Positions 1 through 8,217 of a stretch of 64,000 nt of DNA are shown piece by piece. The DNA is taken from positions 2,713,001 to 2,777,000 of the forward strand of contig NZ_CP090059.1 in the NCBI RefSeq assembly GCF_021391395.1, written 5' to 3'. A program made the position numbers and the translations under genes. Positions within the stretch are counted from its first letter, which is position 1. Every line of letters starts with the position of its first letter. The stretch is from Sphingomonas cannabina. Its GTDB lineage: Bacteria; Pseudomonadota; Alphaproteobacteria; Sphingomonadales; Sphingomonadaceae. Below the pieces are notes generated by a model, which did no database searches, had not been told where the DNA came from, and saw only the letters and a list, made by a program, of their open reading frames with translations.

Positions 1-154
1 TCCGTCCCGGGACGCAACGCGTCCGGCTGGGGCCGGGAAAGACGTGAGGCATGATCATGGCGCTTCCCCGAACGGATCGTGCGCCCCTGTATCACCGGCA
101 CGCGGGGCTCCGGCCGGTGCGTTCGGCTTACCCCCGATGGACCCTGGGCGCGGG

Positions 155-1150
155 TCAGGTGGCGCTCGCGGGATGCAGATGGGAAGATGCATCCGTTTCG
201 CGCAGCAGGGCGCGGGTGAACGGCCCGGTGCTCGACCAGCGCAGGTGCATCGCATCGAAATAGGCGGTCGACGGCAGCCGGATCAGAGAGACATGCAACC
301 CCCCGCGCGTGCCGGCCAGGGCAGCGCGCGCGTCGTGCTCGAGTGCCCTCAGCGTGGGTTCGCCATAGCGACGGCTCCATTCCGACTGCATCGGCATCAG
401 CACGACGTCGAAGGCGATGTTACGCTTCTCCAACGCTCGCGCCATCCCGCGCAGCGACGCGAAGCAGGCGGCGTCGAGCTTGCGCACGTCGCCGTAATGG
501 AGGCCGCGCGAGACCGGCGGCTCCGCCGGCCCGTCGCCCCACCGGTTCTGCACCAGCGTGCTGGTCGACGCCGCGCTGGCGCGGTCCTCACGAATGCCGC
601 GCGCATTGTTCGCCAGCGTCAGCGGATCGAAATAGCGGGCGTAGAACCAGGCGGGCGAGGCATGGCCGAACACGAAACGATCCGCCTCACCGGTGTCGAA
701 ACGCGAGGCCTCGCCAAACCCGCACGCTTCGAAATCGAACGGCGAGGCGATCAGCACGATATGGCGCACGCTCGGCAGGCGCTGCGTCAGCCAGGCGGTG
801 ATCCGCGCGCTCTGGCTGATCTGGGCGCCGCAGAAGCCGGCATTGTACGGGCGTATCGCCGGATCGGTCGCGATCGCCACCGGGCTGTTGAAATGGCGCC
901 AGGCGACCGATGATCCGACAATCAGCAGATTGGGCTCCTGCGGCGGGTGGGCGCGCATGCCGTTGAGCTTCTCGTCGATGCACAGGCTGTTCGCGATCTG
1001 CGGCGGCGGCAACCTGTCGGCGGCCCGCAGCCCCACCAGCGCACCCACCAGCGACAGGACGGTAAGGATGGCACCGAACGCGAAGCCGGCGAGATAGCGC
1101 TGCATCCGCGCGGTTTCCCGCGGGGCGTCGGCGGGCGCGTGGCTGGCCAT
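155..1150 (-). CDS. Membrane-anchored SGNH/GDSL-like protein, last gene of the MBOAT-FkbH-ACP operon
   Basis: About 331 residues. An N-terminal hydrophobic segment (about residues 20-42) suggests an inner-membrane anchor with the rest in the periplasm. LLIVGSSVAWRHF at about residue 75 fits SGNH block I, with Ser as candidate nucleophile, and FDAMHLRWS near the C-terminus supplies the D-x-x-H pair. Proteins of this type act beside MBOAT acyltransferases as acyl acceptors or transferases on polysaccharides (AlgJ/AlgX-like logic). The start is ATG 1150 in a TGATG overlap with the ACP stop; a GTG at 1153 is also possible. Fold assignment is from motifs only and the substrate is unknown. Confidence 0.7.
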   Translation of the reverse strand: MASHAPADAPRETARMQRYLAGFAFGAILTVLSLVGALVGLRAADRLPPPQIANSLCIDEKLNGMRAHPPQEPNLLIVGSSVAWRHFNSPVAIATDPAIRPYNAGFCGAQISQSARITAWLTQRLPSVRHIVLIASPFDFEACGFGEASRFDTGEADRFVFGHASPAWFYARYFDPLTLANNARGIREDRASAASTSTLVQNRWGDGPAEPPVSRGLHYGDVRKLDAACFASLRGMARALEKRNIAFDVVLMPMQSEWSRRYGEPTLRALEHDARAALAGTRGGLHVSLIRLPSTAYFDAMHLRWSSTGPFTRALLRETDASSHLHPASAT

Positions 1151-1401
1151 CACCCCCGCCTCGCCAGCTTGTCGCCGATCAGCGTGGCGAACTCGCCGAC
1201 GTTCTTGAGCGATTCGAACTCGGCGGTGGTGAAGCGGATGCCGAACCGCTGCTCGGTCGCGACGATCAGCAGGACGTGCGCCTGGCTGTCCCAGCCGGGC
1301 ACGTCCTGCGCGGTGGTGGTCGAGCCGATCTGGAGATCATCGTCCTCGAAGACGTCGCGCATGACCTCGGTCAGACCGGCGTAGATGTCCTGCTGCGTCA
1401 T
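1150..1401 (-). CDS. Acyl carrier protein
   Basis: An 83-residue protein with the acyl-carrier pattern: GWDSQAHVLLI near residue 40 carries the Ser expected to receive 4'-phosphopantetheine, followed by an acidic helix and a hydrophobic C-terminal helix. The start at 1401 (MTQQDIY) is chosen because it gives a normal ACP length and an ATGA overlap with the upstream FkbH gene; a longer open frame upstream has no family support. As a stand-alone carrier next to FkbH it is more likely to hold a glyceryl or other short acyl unit than to serve fatty acid synthesis, but this is inference. Confidence 0.88.
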   Translation of the reverse strand: MTQQDIYAGLTEVMRDVFEDDDLQIGSTTTAQDVPGWDSQAHVLLIVATEQRFGIRFTTAEFESLKNVGEFATLIGDKLARRG

Positions 1402-3326
1402 GCGCGGATCTCCAGTTTCATGTGATGGGCCGGCGGCGCGGCATCGGCGAGCGGCAAGTGCCAGAAGCGTGCGGCACCGTTGCACGTCTCGGGCGGTTCC
1501 ACCGGAACGAAGCCGAGCCGCTCATAATGTTCCTCGACCATCGCGTTGCGGCCGGACGGCCGGTACTCGCCGACCAGCCGGATCGCGCCCGACCTGCGCG
1601 CCGCATCGGCGAGCACCTGCAGCGCCGCCGCCTCGACCCCGCGGCCGAGCACGCGGCAGCTCATCAGCCAGGTATCGATCAGCAGCGAGCCCTCGCCCCA
1701 TTGCGGGTCCGGCCGCGCGAGGATCACGCTGATCAGGCCGTTGTCGCCGAACCGGTCGCGCAGCCGGAAGCACAGGCCGACGTTCGCCGGATCGCCGAGC
1801 AGGGCCGCCAGTTCCTGCTCGCCGCGGCGCACGGTGGTCAGGTTGAACTGGTTGCTCTTGTTGATGAGCTGCGCCGCACGCGGCCGGTCCACCGGTGAGA
1901 TCGGCCCGACCGTCAGCGTCATGTCGAGGCTCTCCAGGAACCCGTCCATGTCGGTCGACGCCTCGACCGCAGCGGCGCGTTCGGCATTGGCGGCATAGTT
2001 TTGCCCGCGAGCGAAATCGTCGTGGGTCACGGCGACCGCCTCGAAATAGCCGGCGGCGGCCAGCCGCTCGGGATAATAGGCGACGTCGTCGGGAAGCTCC
2101 GGCACCGCCACCTGCGGCAGCTCGCGGCGGATGATCGCCCGCTCGGCGGGGTTGTCGTCGACGAACACCAGGCTGTCGAGGCCGATGTTCAGCCGCCGGG
2201 CGATCTCGCGCAGGTTGGTGGCCTTGTCCTGCCAGTTGGCGACGAAGCAGGCGACGTGGCTTTGCCGGAGGTGCATCTCCGGATGCTGCTCGAACATCGC
2301 CGCGGCAACCGCATGATCGTTCTTGCTGCACACGGCGATGATCACGCCGCGCTCGGCGAGGCGGACGACCTGGTGCTGGAAGGCGAGATACGCCTCCCCT
2401 TCCGCGCTGCCCTGCCCCAGCTTGACGCCGTCGATGCCGTCGTCGCCGATCACGCCGCCCCACAGGGTGTTGTCGAGGTCCAGCACCAGGCACTTGCGCG
2501 ATCGGCCGCCCGCAGCGGCGAGCACGCGCGCGACGAGATCGCCGTAGAGCGGCGCGAATATGGGATTGATGAGCTGCTTGGCCTGATGCCAACGGACCGG
2601 GTCGTAGCGGCGGTCGTCGCCGATCGCCTCGGGCAGCTGGTCCGCGATGTCGACGACGGGCACGCCGTCCTCCACCGCCGCCTCGCGCAGGGCCTGGTCG
2701 AGCCGGCGGCACAGGCTGGCGGGCGACGCCGGCAGCAACAGCTCGTTGGAGCCGATCACCGGCGGCGCCTGGCCGATCAGCGTCTGGTGCACCGGCTGTG
2801 CCCCGAAGCGATTGCGCGCCTGCCGCCAGAGCTGCCGCACGTCCGCCGCCGTCGCCCGCACGAGCTCATCCGCCTCGCTTTCGTCGGTGCTGAGAGGCAA
2901 GGCGGGCAGCAGCGCCGCGGTATCGAGCGCCAGCAGGACGAGCTGCGGATCGAAACGTTCCAGCGCGGCGTCTCCGGTCAACAGAGTCTGCCGGAACTGG
3001 GCATAGCCGTCGACATGCACCGATGCGGCGATGCCATGGGACAGACCGGCCACGCGGATGGCGGGAACGAGATGATCGACGCTGTGCGACGCCAGGATCG
3101 CGAGGCGAAGCGGCGTCAGTCCGCCATCGCCGAGCTCGGCGAGGCACCCTTCCGCCAGCCGGTCGATCCGCTGCGTCGCTACCGTGTCCCGATCATGACC
3201 GGCCAGCCCGATCGCAGCATGAAGCCGCGCGAGCGGATCGGCGATGCCGCGAGCCGCCTTGATCGCGCCGGAGAGATCGGGGTCTTGCGGGAGCCAGGGG
3301 AGCATCTGCATCGGCGCCACCCCCAT
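1398..3326 (-). CDS. FkbH-like HAD-superfamily protein with C-terminal GNAT-like domain
   Basis: A 642-residue protein. Residues 1-270 form an SGNH-like N-terminal region. CLVLDLDNTLWGGVIGDDG at about 279-297 is the HAD motif I of the HAD-IIIC/FkbH family (Asp 283 and Asp 285), and FVDDNPAER is a later HAD motif. From about residue 470 the sequence (INKSNQFNLTT, RFGDNGLI, CRVLGRG) resembles the GNAT-like C-terminal domain of FkbH proteins. Characterised FkbH enzymes take 1,3-bisphosphoglycerate, remove phosphate and load glyceryl onto an ACP. ATG 3326 overlaps the MBOAT stop (ATGA), and the stop overlaps the ACP start. An ACP directly downstream supports the same chemistry here; the acyl group itself is not proven. 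Confidence 0.88.
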   Translation of the reverse strand: MGVAPMQMLPWLPQDPDLSGAIKAARGIADPLARLHAAIGLAGHDRDTVATQRIDRLAEGCLAELGDGGLTPLRLAILASHSVDHLVPAIRVAGLSHGIAASVHVDGYAQFRQTLLTGDAALERFDPQLVLLALDTAALLPALPLSTDESEADELVRATAADVRQLWRQARNRFGAQPVHQTLIGQAPPVIGSNELLLPASPASLCRRLDQALREAAVEDGVPVVDIADQLPEAIGDDRRYDPVRWHQAKQLINPIFAPLYGDLVARVLAAAGGRSRKCLVLDLDNTLWGGVIGDDGIDGVKLGQGSAEGEAYLAFQHQVVRLAERGVIIAVCSKNDHAVAAAMFEQHPEMHLRQSHVACFVANWQDKATNLREIARRLNIGLDSLVFVDDNPAERAIIRRELPQVAVPELPDDVAYYPERLAAAGYFEAVAVTHDDFARGQNYAANAERAAAVEASTDMDGFLESLDMTLTVGPISPVDRPRAAQLINKSNQFNLTTVRRGEQELAALLGDPANVGLCFRLRDRFGDNGLISVILARPDPQWGEGSLLIDTWLMSCRVLGRGVEAAALQVLADAARRSGAIRLVGEYRPSGRNAMVEEHYERLGFVPVEPPETCNGAARFWHLPLADAAPPAHHMKLEIRA

Positions 3327-4939
3327 CAGAACTGGAAGTAGAGGAACTCTGTCGGCGCGGCCGACAGGGCATAGAGCAAGGTCACGGCGCACACCGCCCC
3401 CATCACCACCCCCAGCGCAGCCGAGGGACGCCAGTGCAATGCCGGCAGCCACCGCCCAAACCAACTCGCCCGCGCCTGGAAGTCCAGCGCCGTGGGATAG
3501 TCGCGCAGCCATTGATAGGCGTTGGGCAGGGTCCACACGACCGCGAGGAAGACGGCGATCCTGAGCGGATAGCTGAGCTCGAAATTCTCGAGCGAGGCGA
3601 AGTGCAGGCCGAGCAGCTGCGCGAAGACTTCCGCTCCCGGCACGCCGGCGAGCGGACGCGGCAGGGTGATGCCGTTGAGGCCCGCCATGCCGGCGAGCAG
3701 GTCGAGCGCAGCGCCGACGCTCGGCGCGCGGAAGAACACCAGCGCCACGACCACACACAGGAAAGTGAGCAACACCGATGTCGCGACCGCCAGCGGCCCG
3801 CCGGCATCGAGCGGGCGGCCCCGGTGGACCTTCCACGCGCGCCAGCCATGCGCGACGACCAGGTAGAGGCCGTGCAGCAGACCGAAGATCACGAACTGCC
3901 AGCCGGCGCCGTGCCAGACGCCGGAGACGAACATGGTGAACACCGTCGGCAGCGCGACGAGCGCGACGAAGGTGCCCGGCGTCATCCGCCCGCGTCTCGG
4001 CAGCGGCAGTCCCTTCGCCGCGCGCCGGCGGGTGAGGGTCACGACGATGGGGTTATAGACATAGGCGGTCAGGAACCGCGTCAGGGTCATGTGCCAGCGC
4101 GACCAATATTCGATCACGTTGCGCGCCTTGTACGGGCTGTTGAAGTTGGGCGGCAGCGCGATGCCGAACAGCAGCCCCAGGCCGACCGCCATGTCGGTGT
4201 AGCCGGAGAAGTCGAAATAGATCTGGAGGGCGTAGGACAGCGCCGCCGTCCAGGCGTGGACGAGTTGCACGCCGCCGGTCTCGGCGGAGAAGGTGAAGAT
4301 CGGCGATGCGATCGCGCCGAACGGGTCGGCGACCATCACCTTCTTGAACAGCCCGATCAGGAACAGCGTGACGCCGATGCCGATCAGGTCCCAGCGCGGG
4401 CGGAACCGCTCGGGGCTGCCGAACTGCGACAGCATCTCGCGATGGTGCGTGATCGGCCCGGCGATCAGGTGCGGGAAGAAGGTGATGAACAGGCAATAGT
4501 TGAGCGGATCGCGCTCGCTCACCTTCCCGCCGAATGCGTCGACCAGGTAGGCGATCTGCTGGAAGGTGAAGAAGGAGATCGCCAGCGGCAGGATGACGTG
4601 CGGAATATGCCAGTCGAGGCTGAGCGCCCCGCTCAGCGTCGTCATGAAGAACACTGTGTATTTGAAATAGCCGAGCAGCGCCACGTTGAAGAGGATGCCG
4701 CCGGCGAGGATCCACTTGTCCGGCCGGCGGATCAGCACGCCGCCGAGCATGTAATTCACCGCGATGCTGAGCAGCAGCAGCGGCAGGTTGGCCGGCCGCC
4801 ACCAGCTGTAGAAGGCGAGCGAGGCGAGCGTCAGCCACAGCGCCGCCAGCCGCCGCTGCCGGAATTTTGCCAGCACCAGGAAGCCGACGAAGACGATCGG
4901 CAGGAATACGAGCAGGAACTCGTCCGAATTGAACAGCAC
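3326..4939 (-). CDS. MBOAT family membrane-bound O-acyltransferase (AlgI-like)
   Basis: A 537-residue multispanning membrane protein that opens with the AlgI-type start LFNSDEFLLVFLP. SRWHMTLTRFL in the middle and GVWHGAGWQF at about residues 345-355 are the MBOAT signatures; the His of GVWHGAG is the expected catalytic residue. The family transfers acyl groups across or at the inner membrane to exported polysaccharides. The start is GTG 4939, preceded by a GGGGGA stretch. It is the first gene of a tight operon with FkbH, ACP and an SGNH protein, so the donor may be an acyl group loaded on that ACP rather than acetyl-CoA alone. Confidence 0.92.
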   Translation of the reverse strand: MLFNSDEFLLVFLPIVFVGFLVLAKFRQRRLAALWLTLASLAFYSWWRPANLPLLLLSIAVNYMLGGVLIRRPDKWILAGGILFNVALLGYFKYTVFFMTTLSGALSLDWHIPHVILPLAISFFTFQQIAYLVDAFGGKVSERDPLNYCLFITFFPHLIAGPITHHREMLSQFGSPERFRPRWDLIGIGVTLFLIGLFKKVMVADPFGAIASPIFTFSAETGGVQLVHAWTAALSYALQIYFDFSGYTDMAVGLGLLFGIALPPNFNSPYKARNVIEYWSRWHMTLTRFLTAYVYNPIVVTLTRRRAAKGLPLPRRGRMTPGTFVALVALPTVFTMFVSGVWHGAGWQFVIFGLLHGLYLVVAHGWRAWKVHRGRPLDAGGPLAVATSVLLTFLCVVVALVFFRAPSVGAALDLLAGMAGLNGITLPRPLAGVPGAEVFAQLLGLHFASLENFELSYPLRIAVFLAVVWTLPNAYQWLRDYPTALDFQARASWFGRWLPALHWRPSAALGVVMGAVCAVTLLYALSAAPTEFLYFQF

Positions 4940-5053
4940 CTACCGTCCCCCAAAGGGAAGCCGGCCACTTCATCCGGGCTTCCTGGCTGGTACGTTCCGA
5001 TCGACGCCGGCGCGCGTCCTTTGCTGGCTGGTGCGGCGGCCTGGGACGCGGTG

Positions 5054-5782
5054 TCAGACCGCCGCCACCTCGCCATATTTGAACGGCGGACGCTTGATGG
5101 CGCCGGTTATCCTGCGCAGCGCCGTGTCCGGCCACTTCTCCCCCACCGCCCAGATCGCGGCCTGCGTTCGGTTCTGTACGCCGACCTTGCGCAGGATCGC
5201 CTTCACATGGACCTTCACGGTCGCTTCGCTGATGCTCAGCTGGCGTGAGATGACCTTGTTCGGCTGGCCTGCGATCAGGCACTGCAGAATCTCGACCTCT
5301 CGGCTGGAAAGCCCCGCGCCTTCGATCGACTGGCTCGTATGCATCGGTGCCGAGGCGGAGGCGATGTCCGGAAGCACCTCGGCCAGCGAGGAGGGCATCA
5401 CCTTCTCCCCCATCGCCACCAGACGCAACGAGGCGATCAGCGGCTCGACCGAGATGTTCTTGACGATATAGGCCTGCGCTCCCGCGCGGAACGAGGCCGC
5501 CATTGTCTCAAAATCGAACTCGTCGGCGAGCAGCACCAGCTTCGCGGCGGGGAACTCCCGTCGCAGCTTCTCGACGAACTCGGCGCCATGCGTGTCGATG
5601 AAGTTTTCCACCAGGATGAGGTGGGTGTCGCTCTCGGTCGCCTGGCGCGAACTTTCCAACTGCGCTGGATCATCCGCGGTTTCGACGACCTTGAAATCAT
5701 GCTCGGCAAGGATGCGTACCATGCCTTCACGCGTGATTGGATTACGGCCCAACAGTGCAACGGTTACGGGCGATTTCATCAT
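5054..5782 (-). CDS. LuxR/NarL-type regulator with a degenerate receiver domain
   Basis: 242 residues: a receiver-like domain (1-125) and a C-terminal LuxR HTH (about 165-225, LSSREVEILQ...ISEATVKVHVKAIL). In a normal receiver the phospho-acceptor Asp follows a hydrophobic strand; here that position reads LILVE, placing Glu 59 where Asp belongs. The acidic pair after the first strand is Gly-Arg (LLGRNP), and the Thr/Ser position is Ala. The conserved Lys is kept (AYIVKN, Lys 108). Classic phosphorylation control therefore looks unlikely. It lies between the two glycan operons with a 534 bp upstream gap, so it may control one or both. No histidine kinase is nearby. Confidence 0.88.
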   Translation of the reverse strand: MMKSPVTVALLGRNPITREGMVRILAEHDFKVVETADDPAQLESSRQATESDTHLILVENFIDTHGAEFVEKLRREFPAAKLVLLADEFDFETMAASFRAGAQAYIVKNISVEPLIASLRLVAMGEKVMPSSLAEVLPDIASASAPMHTSQSIEGAGLSSREVEILQCLIAGQPNKVISRQLSISEATVKVHVKAILRKVGVQNRTQAAIWAVGEKWPDTALRRITGAIKRPPFKYGEVAAV

Positions 5783-6316
5783 CGGTCTCCCCAGTCCGAT
5801 TAGCAGCCCTCAGAAACATCCTCTTCAGTGCTGCCCTTTTATCGACGAACCGATTTTCCGGTAACCAAGATTACCTATCAACTTCCCCCTTGATTCCGCA
5901 AAGGCGACTCTGTGGTAACCCAATGTGATAGCTTAAGTCCCCCGGTACACAAGATTGTCACATACTAGTCTGATCGGCTCTAACATGGATCAAATTTTTC
6001 TCCTAGTTCTTTAACCCTATTACGTGGGCGATAACTTGCTTTTGCCCTGCAGTCATTCGCTAGCCTGCGCATCGTTCGCCCGAGAGCGATGAGGCCAAGA
6101 GCGGGCTCGACATCATCCACCCGCATGATCGGGCAAGTCCCTTTTCGGGACACAGATCCGACTACAATCCAGGATGGGTTGCGGTTGGCGCCCGGCCTGA
6201 TCGCGCTGCCTACGAAGTATGATGACCCAAAGAAAGCACGACAGAACGCCGCCAATTGTGGGAGTTCGGGACAAGGAAATCCGGTCGCACTTGCATTTGC
6301 AGGAAAGGGGGCGCCG
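5783..6316. promoter_or_regulatory. Divergent intergenic region with GGTAACC repeats
   Basis: A 534 bp non-coding stretch between the divergent LuxR-type gene and the sugar-nucleotide operon. It is AT-richer than its surroundings, particularly 5800-6070. It contains an inverted repeat, GGTAACCAAGATTACC at 5860-5875, and a second GGTAACC at 5914-5920. These are candidate regulator sites. An open frame covers 6089-6316 but lacks recognisable protein features, and the SDR clearly begins at 6317, so I read this as regulatory DNA. Confidence 0.5.
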
Positions 6317-7405
6317 ATGAAGATCCTCGTCACGGGAAACATGGGATATGTCGGACCTGCCGTCGTCCGCCGCCTGCGCGCGCGATATCCGGACGCCGTC
6401 ATCCACGGATACGACAGCGGCTTCTTCGCGCACTGCCTGACGACGCAGGAGGGCATGCCCGAGCGGCGCCTCGACTGTCAGATCTTCGACGACGTGCGGA
6501 ACGTGCGGCGAAGCGACCTCGACGGTTATGACGCGGTGATCCTGCTCGCCGCGATTTCCAACGACCCGATGGGCGAACGCTTCAGCGCCGTGACGCGCGC
6601 CGTCAACCAGGACGCCGCCGTGTCGATCGCCCGGGCCGCGAGCGCCGCAGGCGTCCGCAACCTCGTCTTCGCGTCGAGCTGCAGCGTCTATGGCGTCGCC
6701 GACGGGCCGCCGCGCCGCGAGGAGGATCCGGTCGATCCCCGCACCGCCTATGCCGCGTCCAAGGTCGGCACCGAGCAGGCGCTCAGCGCACTCGACGGCG
6801 ACATGACGATCACCTGCCTGCGCTTCGCCACCGCCTGCGGCATGTCCGACCGGCTGCGCCTCGACCTGGTCCTCAACGACTTCGTCGCCTCCGCGCTCAG
6901 CAAGGGCCGGATCGAGATCCTTTCGGACGGCACGCCCTGGCGCCCGATGATCGACACCGCGGACATGGCCCGCGCCATCGATTGGGCGGCGACGCGGCCG
7001 GCTGAGAACGGCGGGCGCTATCTGATCGTCAACGTCGGCGCGAACGAAGCCAATTACCGTGTCCGCGACCTTGCGGAAGCGGTGGCGGCGGCGGTGCCGG
7101 GCTGCACCGTGTCGCTGAACCGGGAGGCGCCGGTCGACTCGCGGTCCTATCGCGTCGACTTCAGCCGCTACGCCGAGCTGGCGCCGGATCACCTGCCACA
7201 GGTCAGCCTGGCGACGTCGGTCCAGGAGCTGATCGCCGGCCTCTCCAACCTCGGCTTCGCCGATCGCGACTTCCGCAGCTCAGGACTGATCCGGCTTCAG
7301 ACGCTGAAGCAGCTGATCGCCGAGGGCCAGCTGTCCGAGGACCTGACATGGACGAGAGGGGCACCGCGAAGCATCGCGATCCGGCGCGAGGAGGTCGAGG
7401 CATGA
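6317..7405 (+). CDS. NAD-dependent epimerase/dehydratase (extended SDR)
   Basis: A 362-residue extended SDR. MKILVTGNMGYVGPAVV is the N-terminal nucleotide-binding motif (GxxGxxG), SSCSVYG supplies the catalytic Ser region and YAASK (about residue 150) the Tyr-Lys pair. Such enzymes epimerise, reduce or dehydrate nucleotide sugars. ATG 6317 is chosen because the Rossmann motif starts there and AGGAAAGGGGG lies just upstream. It is the first gene of an operon with rfbF; the stop overlaps the next start (ATGA). It lacks the GHTGFKG-type motif of CDP-glucose 4,6-dehydratases, so I do not assign that step. The exact sugar is unknown. Confidence 0.85.
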   Translation: MKILVTGNMGYVGPAVVRRLRARYPDAVIHGYDSGFFAHCLTTQEGMPERRLDCQIFDDVRNVRRSDLDGYDAVILLAAISNDPMGERFSAVTRAVNQDAAVSIARAASAAGVRNLVFASSCSVYGVADGPPRREEDPVDPRTAYAASKVGTEQALSALDGDMTITCLRFATACGMSDRLRLDLVLNDFVASALSKGRIEILSDGTPWRPMIDTADMARAIDWAATRPAENGGRYLIVNVGANEANYRVRDLAEAVAAAVPGCTVSLNREAPVDSRSYRVDFSRYAELAPDHLPQVSLATSVQELIAGLSNLGFADRDFRSSGLIRLQTLKQLIAEGQLSEDLTWTRGAPRSIAIRREEVEA

Positions 7406-8217
7406 AAGCAGTTCTGCTCGCAGGCGGTTTCGGCACGCGCCTCAGCGAAGAGACGACCGTCACGCCGAAGCCGATGGTCGAGGTCGGCGGGCGTCCGCTG
7501 CTCTGGCACATCATGAAGATCTATGCCCATTACGGCATCCGCGAGTTCGTGATCCTCGGCGGTTACAAGGTCGAGTATATCCGCTCCTATTTCCTGAACT
7601 ACATGGCACGGACCTGCGACCTGTCGATCAACCTCAGATCCGGCGCGGTCGAATGGCTCGATTGCAGCACCGAGGACTGGCAGGTCACCATCCTCGATAC
7701 CGGGCTCAACACGATGACGGGGGGGCGCCTGCGCCGGGCACGGCACCTGCTCGACGGCACCTTCTGCCTGACCTACGGCGACGGCGTCAGCAACGTCGAC
7801 ATCCCGGCGCTGATCGCCAGGCACCGCGCGTCAAAGGCGGTGTGCACTCTCACCGCCGTCTCCCAGCCCGGCCGCTACGGCGCGCTGCGGCTCGCGGACA
7901 ACGGCGCCACCGTCCAGGGCTTTCGCGAGAAGGGGGCGAGCGACGGCGGCATGATCAATGGCGGCTTCTTCGTGTGCGAGCCCGAGGTGGTCGACTTCAT
8001 CGACGAGGACGGCACCGTCTTCGAAGGCGCGCCGATGGACCGCATGATCGCGCAGGGCAGGCTCGGTTCGCACGTCCACACCGGCTTCTGGCAGAGCATG
8101 GATACGCTGCGCGACAAATACCTGCTGGAGGAGCTCTGGCAGAGCGGCACGCCGCCGTGGAAAGTGTGGTCCGACGAACCCGAATCCAACATCGCATTGT
8201 GGAGGCGGTCGGCATGA
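7402..8217 (+). CDS. rfbF: Glucose-1-phosphate cytidylyltransferase-like nucleotidyltransferase
   Basis: 271 residues. MKAVLLAGGFGTRL is the nucleotidyltransferase signature, followed by VTPKPMVEVGGRPLLWH (Lys for phosphate binding) and LTYGDGVSNVD (metal-binding Asp). Length and the sequence around WHIMKIYAHYGI...FVILGGYK match RfbF enzymes, which make CDP-glucose from CTP and glucose 1-phosphate. The start at 7402 overlaps the upstream stop, and the stop overlaps the start of the next gene. This points to a CDP-linked sugar as the operon product. Confidence 0.9.
   Translation: MKAVLLAGGFGTRLSEETTVTPKPMVEVGGRPLLWHIMKIYAHYGIREFVILGGYKVEYIRSYFLNYMARTCDLSINLRSGAVEWLDCSTEDWQVTILDTGLNTMTGGRLRRARHLLDGTFCLTYGDGVSNVDIPALIARHRASKAVCTLTAVSQPGRYGALRLADNGATVQGFREKGASDGGMINGGFFVCEPEVVDFIDEDGTVFEGAPMDRMIAQGRLGSHVHTGFWQSMDTLRDKYLLEELWQSGTPPWKVWSDEPESNIALWRRSA

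Noticed and set aside
3327..3836. N-terminal extension of the FkbH frame inside the MBOAT gene
   Set aside because: The extra residues lack FkbH similarity, and ATG 3326 in an ATGA overlap gives the family start.
6089..6316. Possible N-terminal extension of the SDR into the intergenic region
   Set aside because: The Rossmann motif begins right at 6317 with a strong ribosome site. The upstream part lacks family features and has AT-rich promoter-like DNA.
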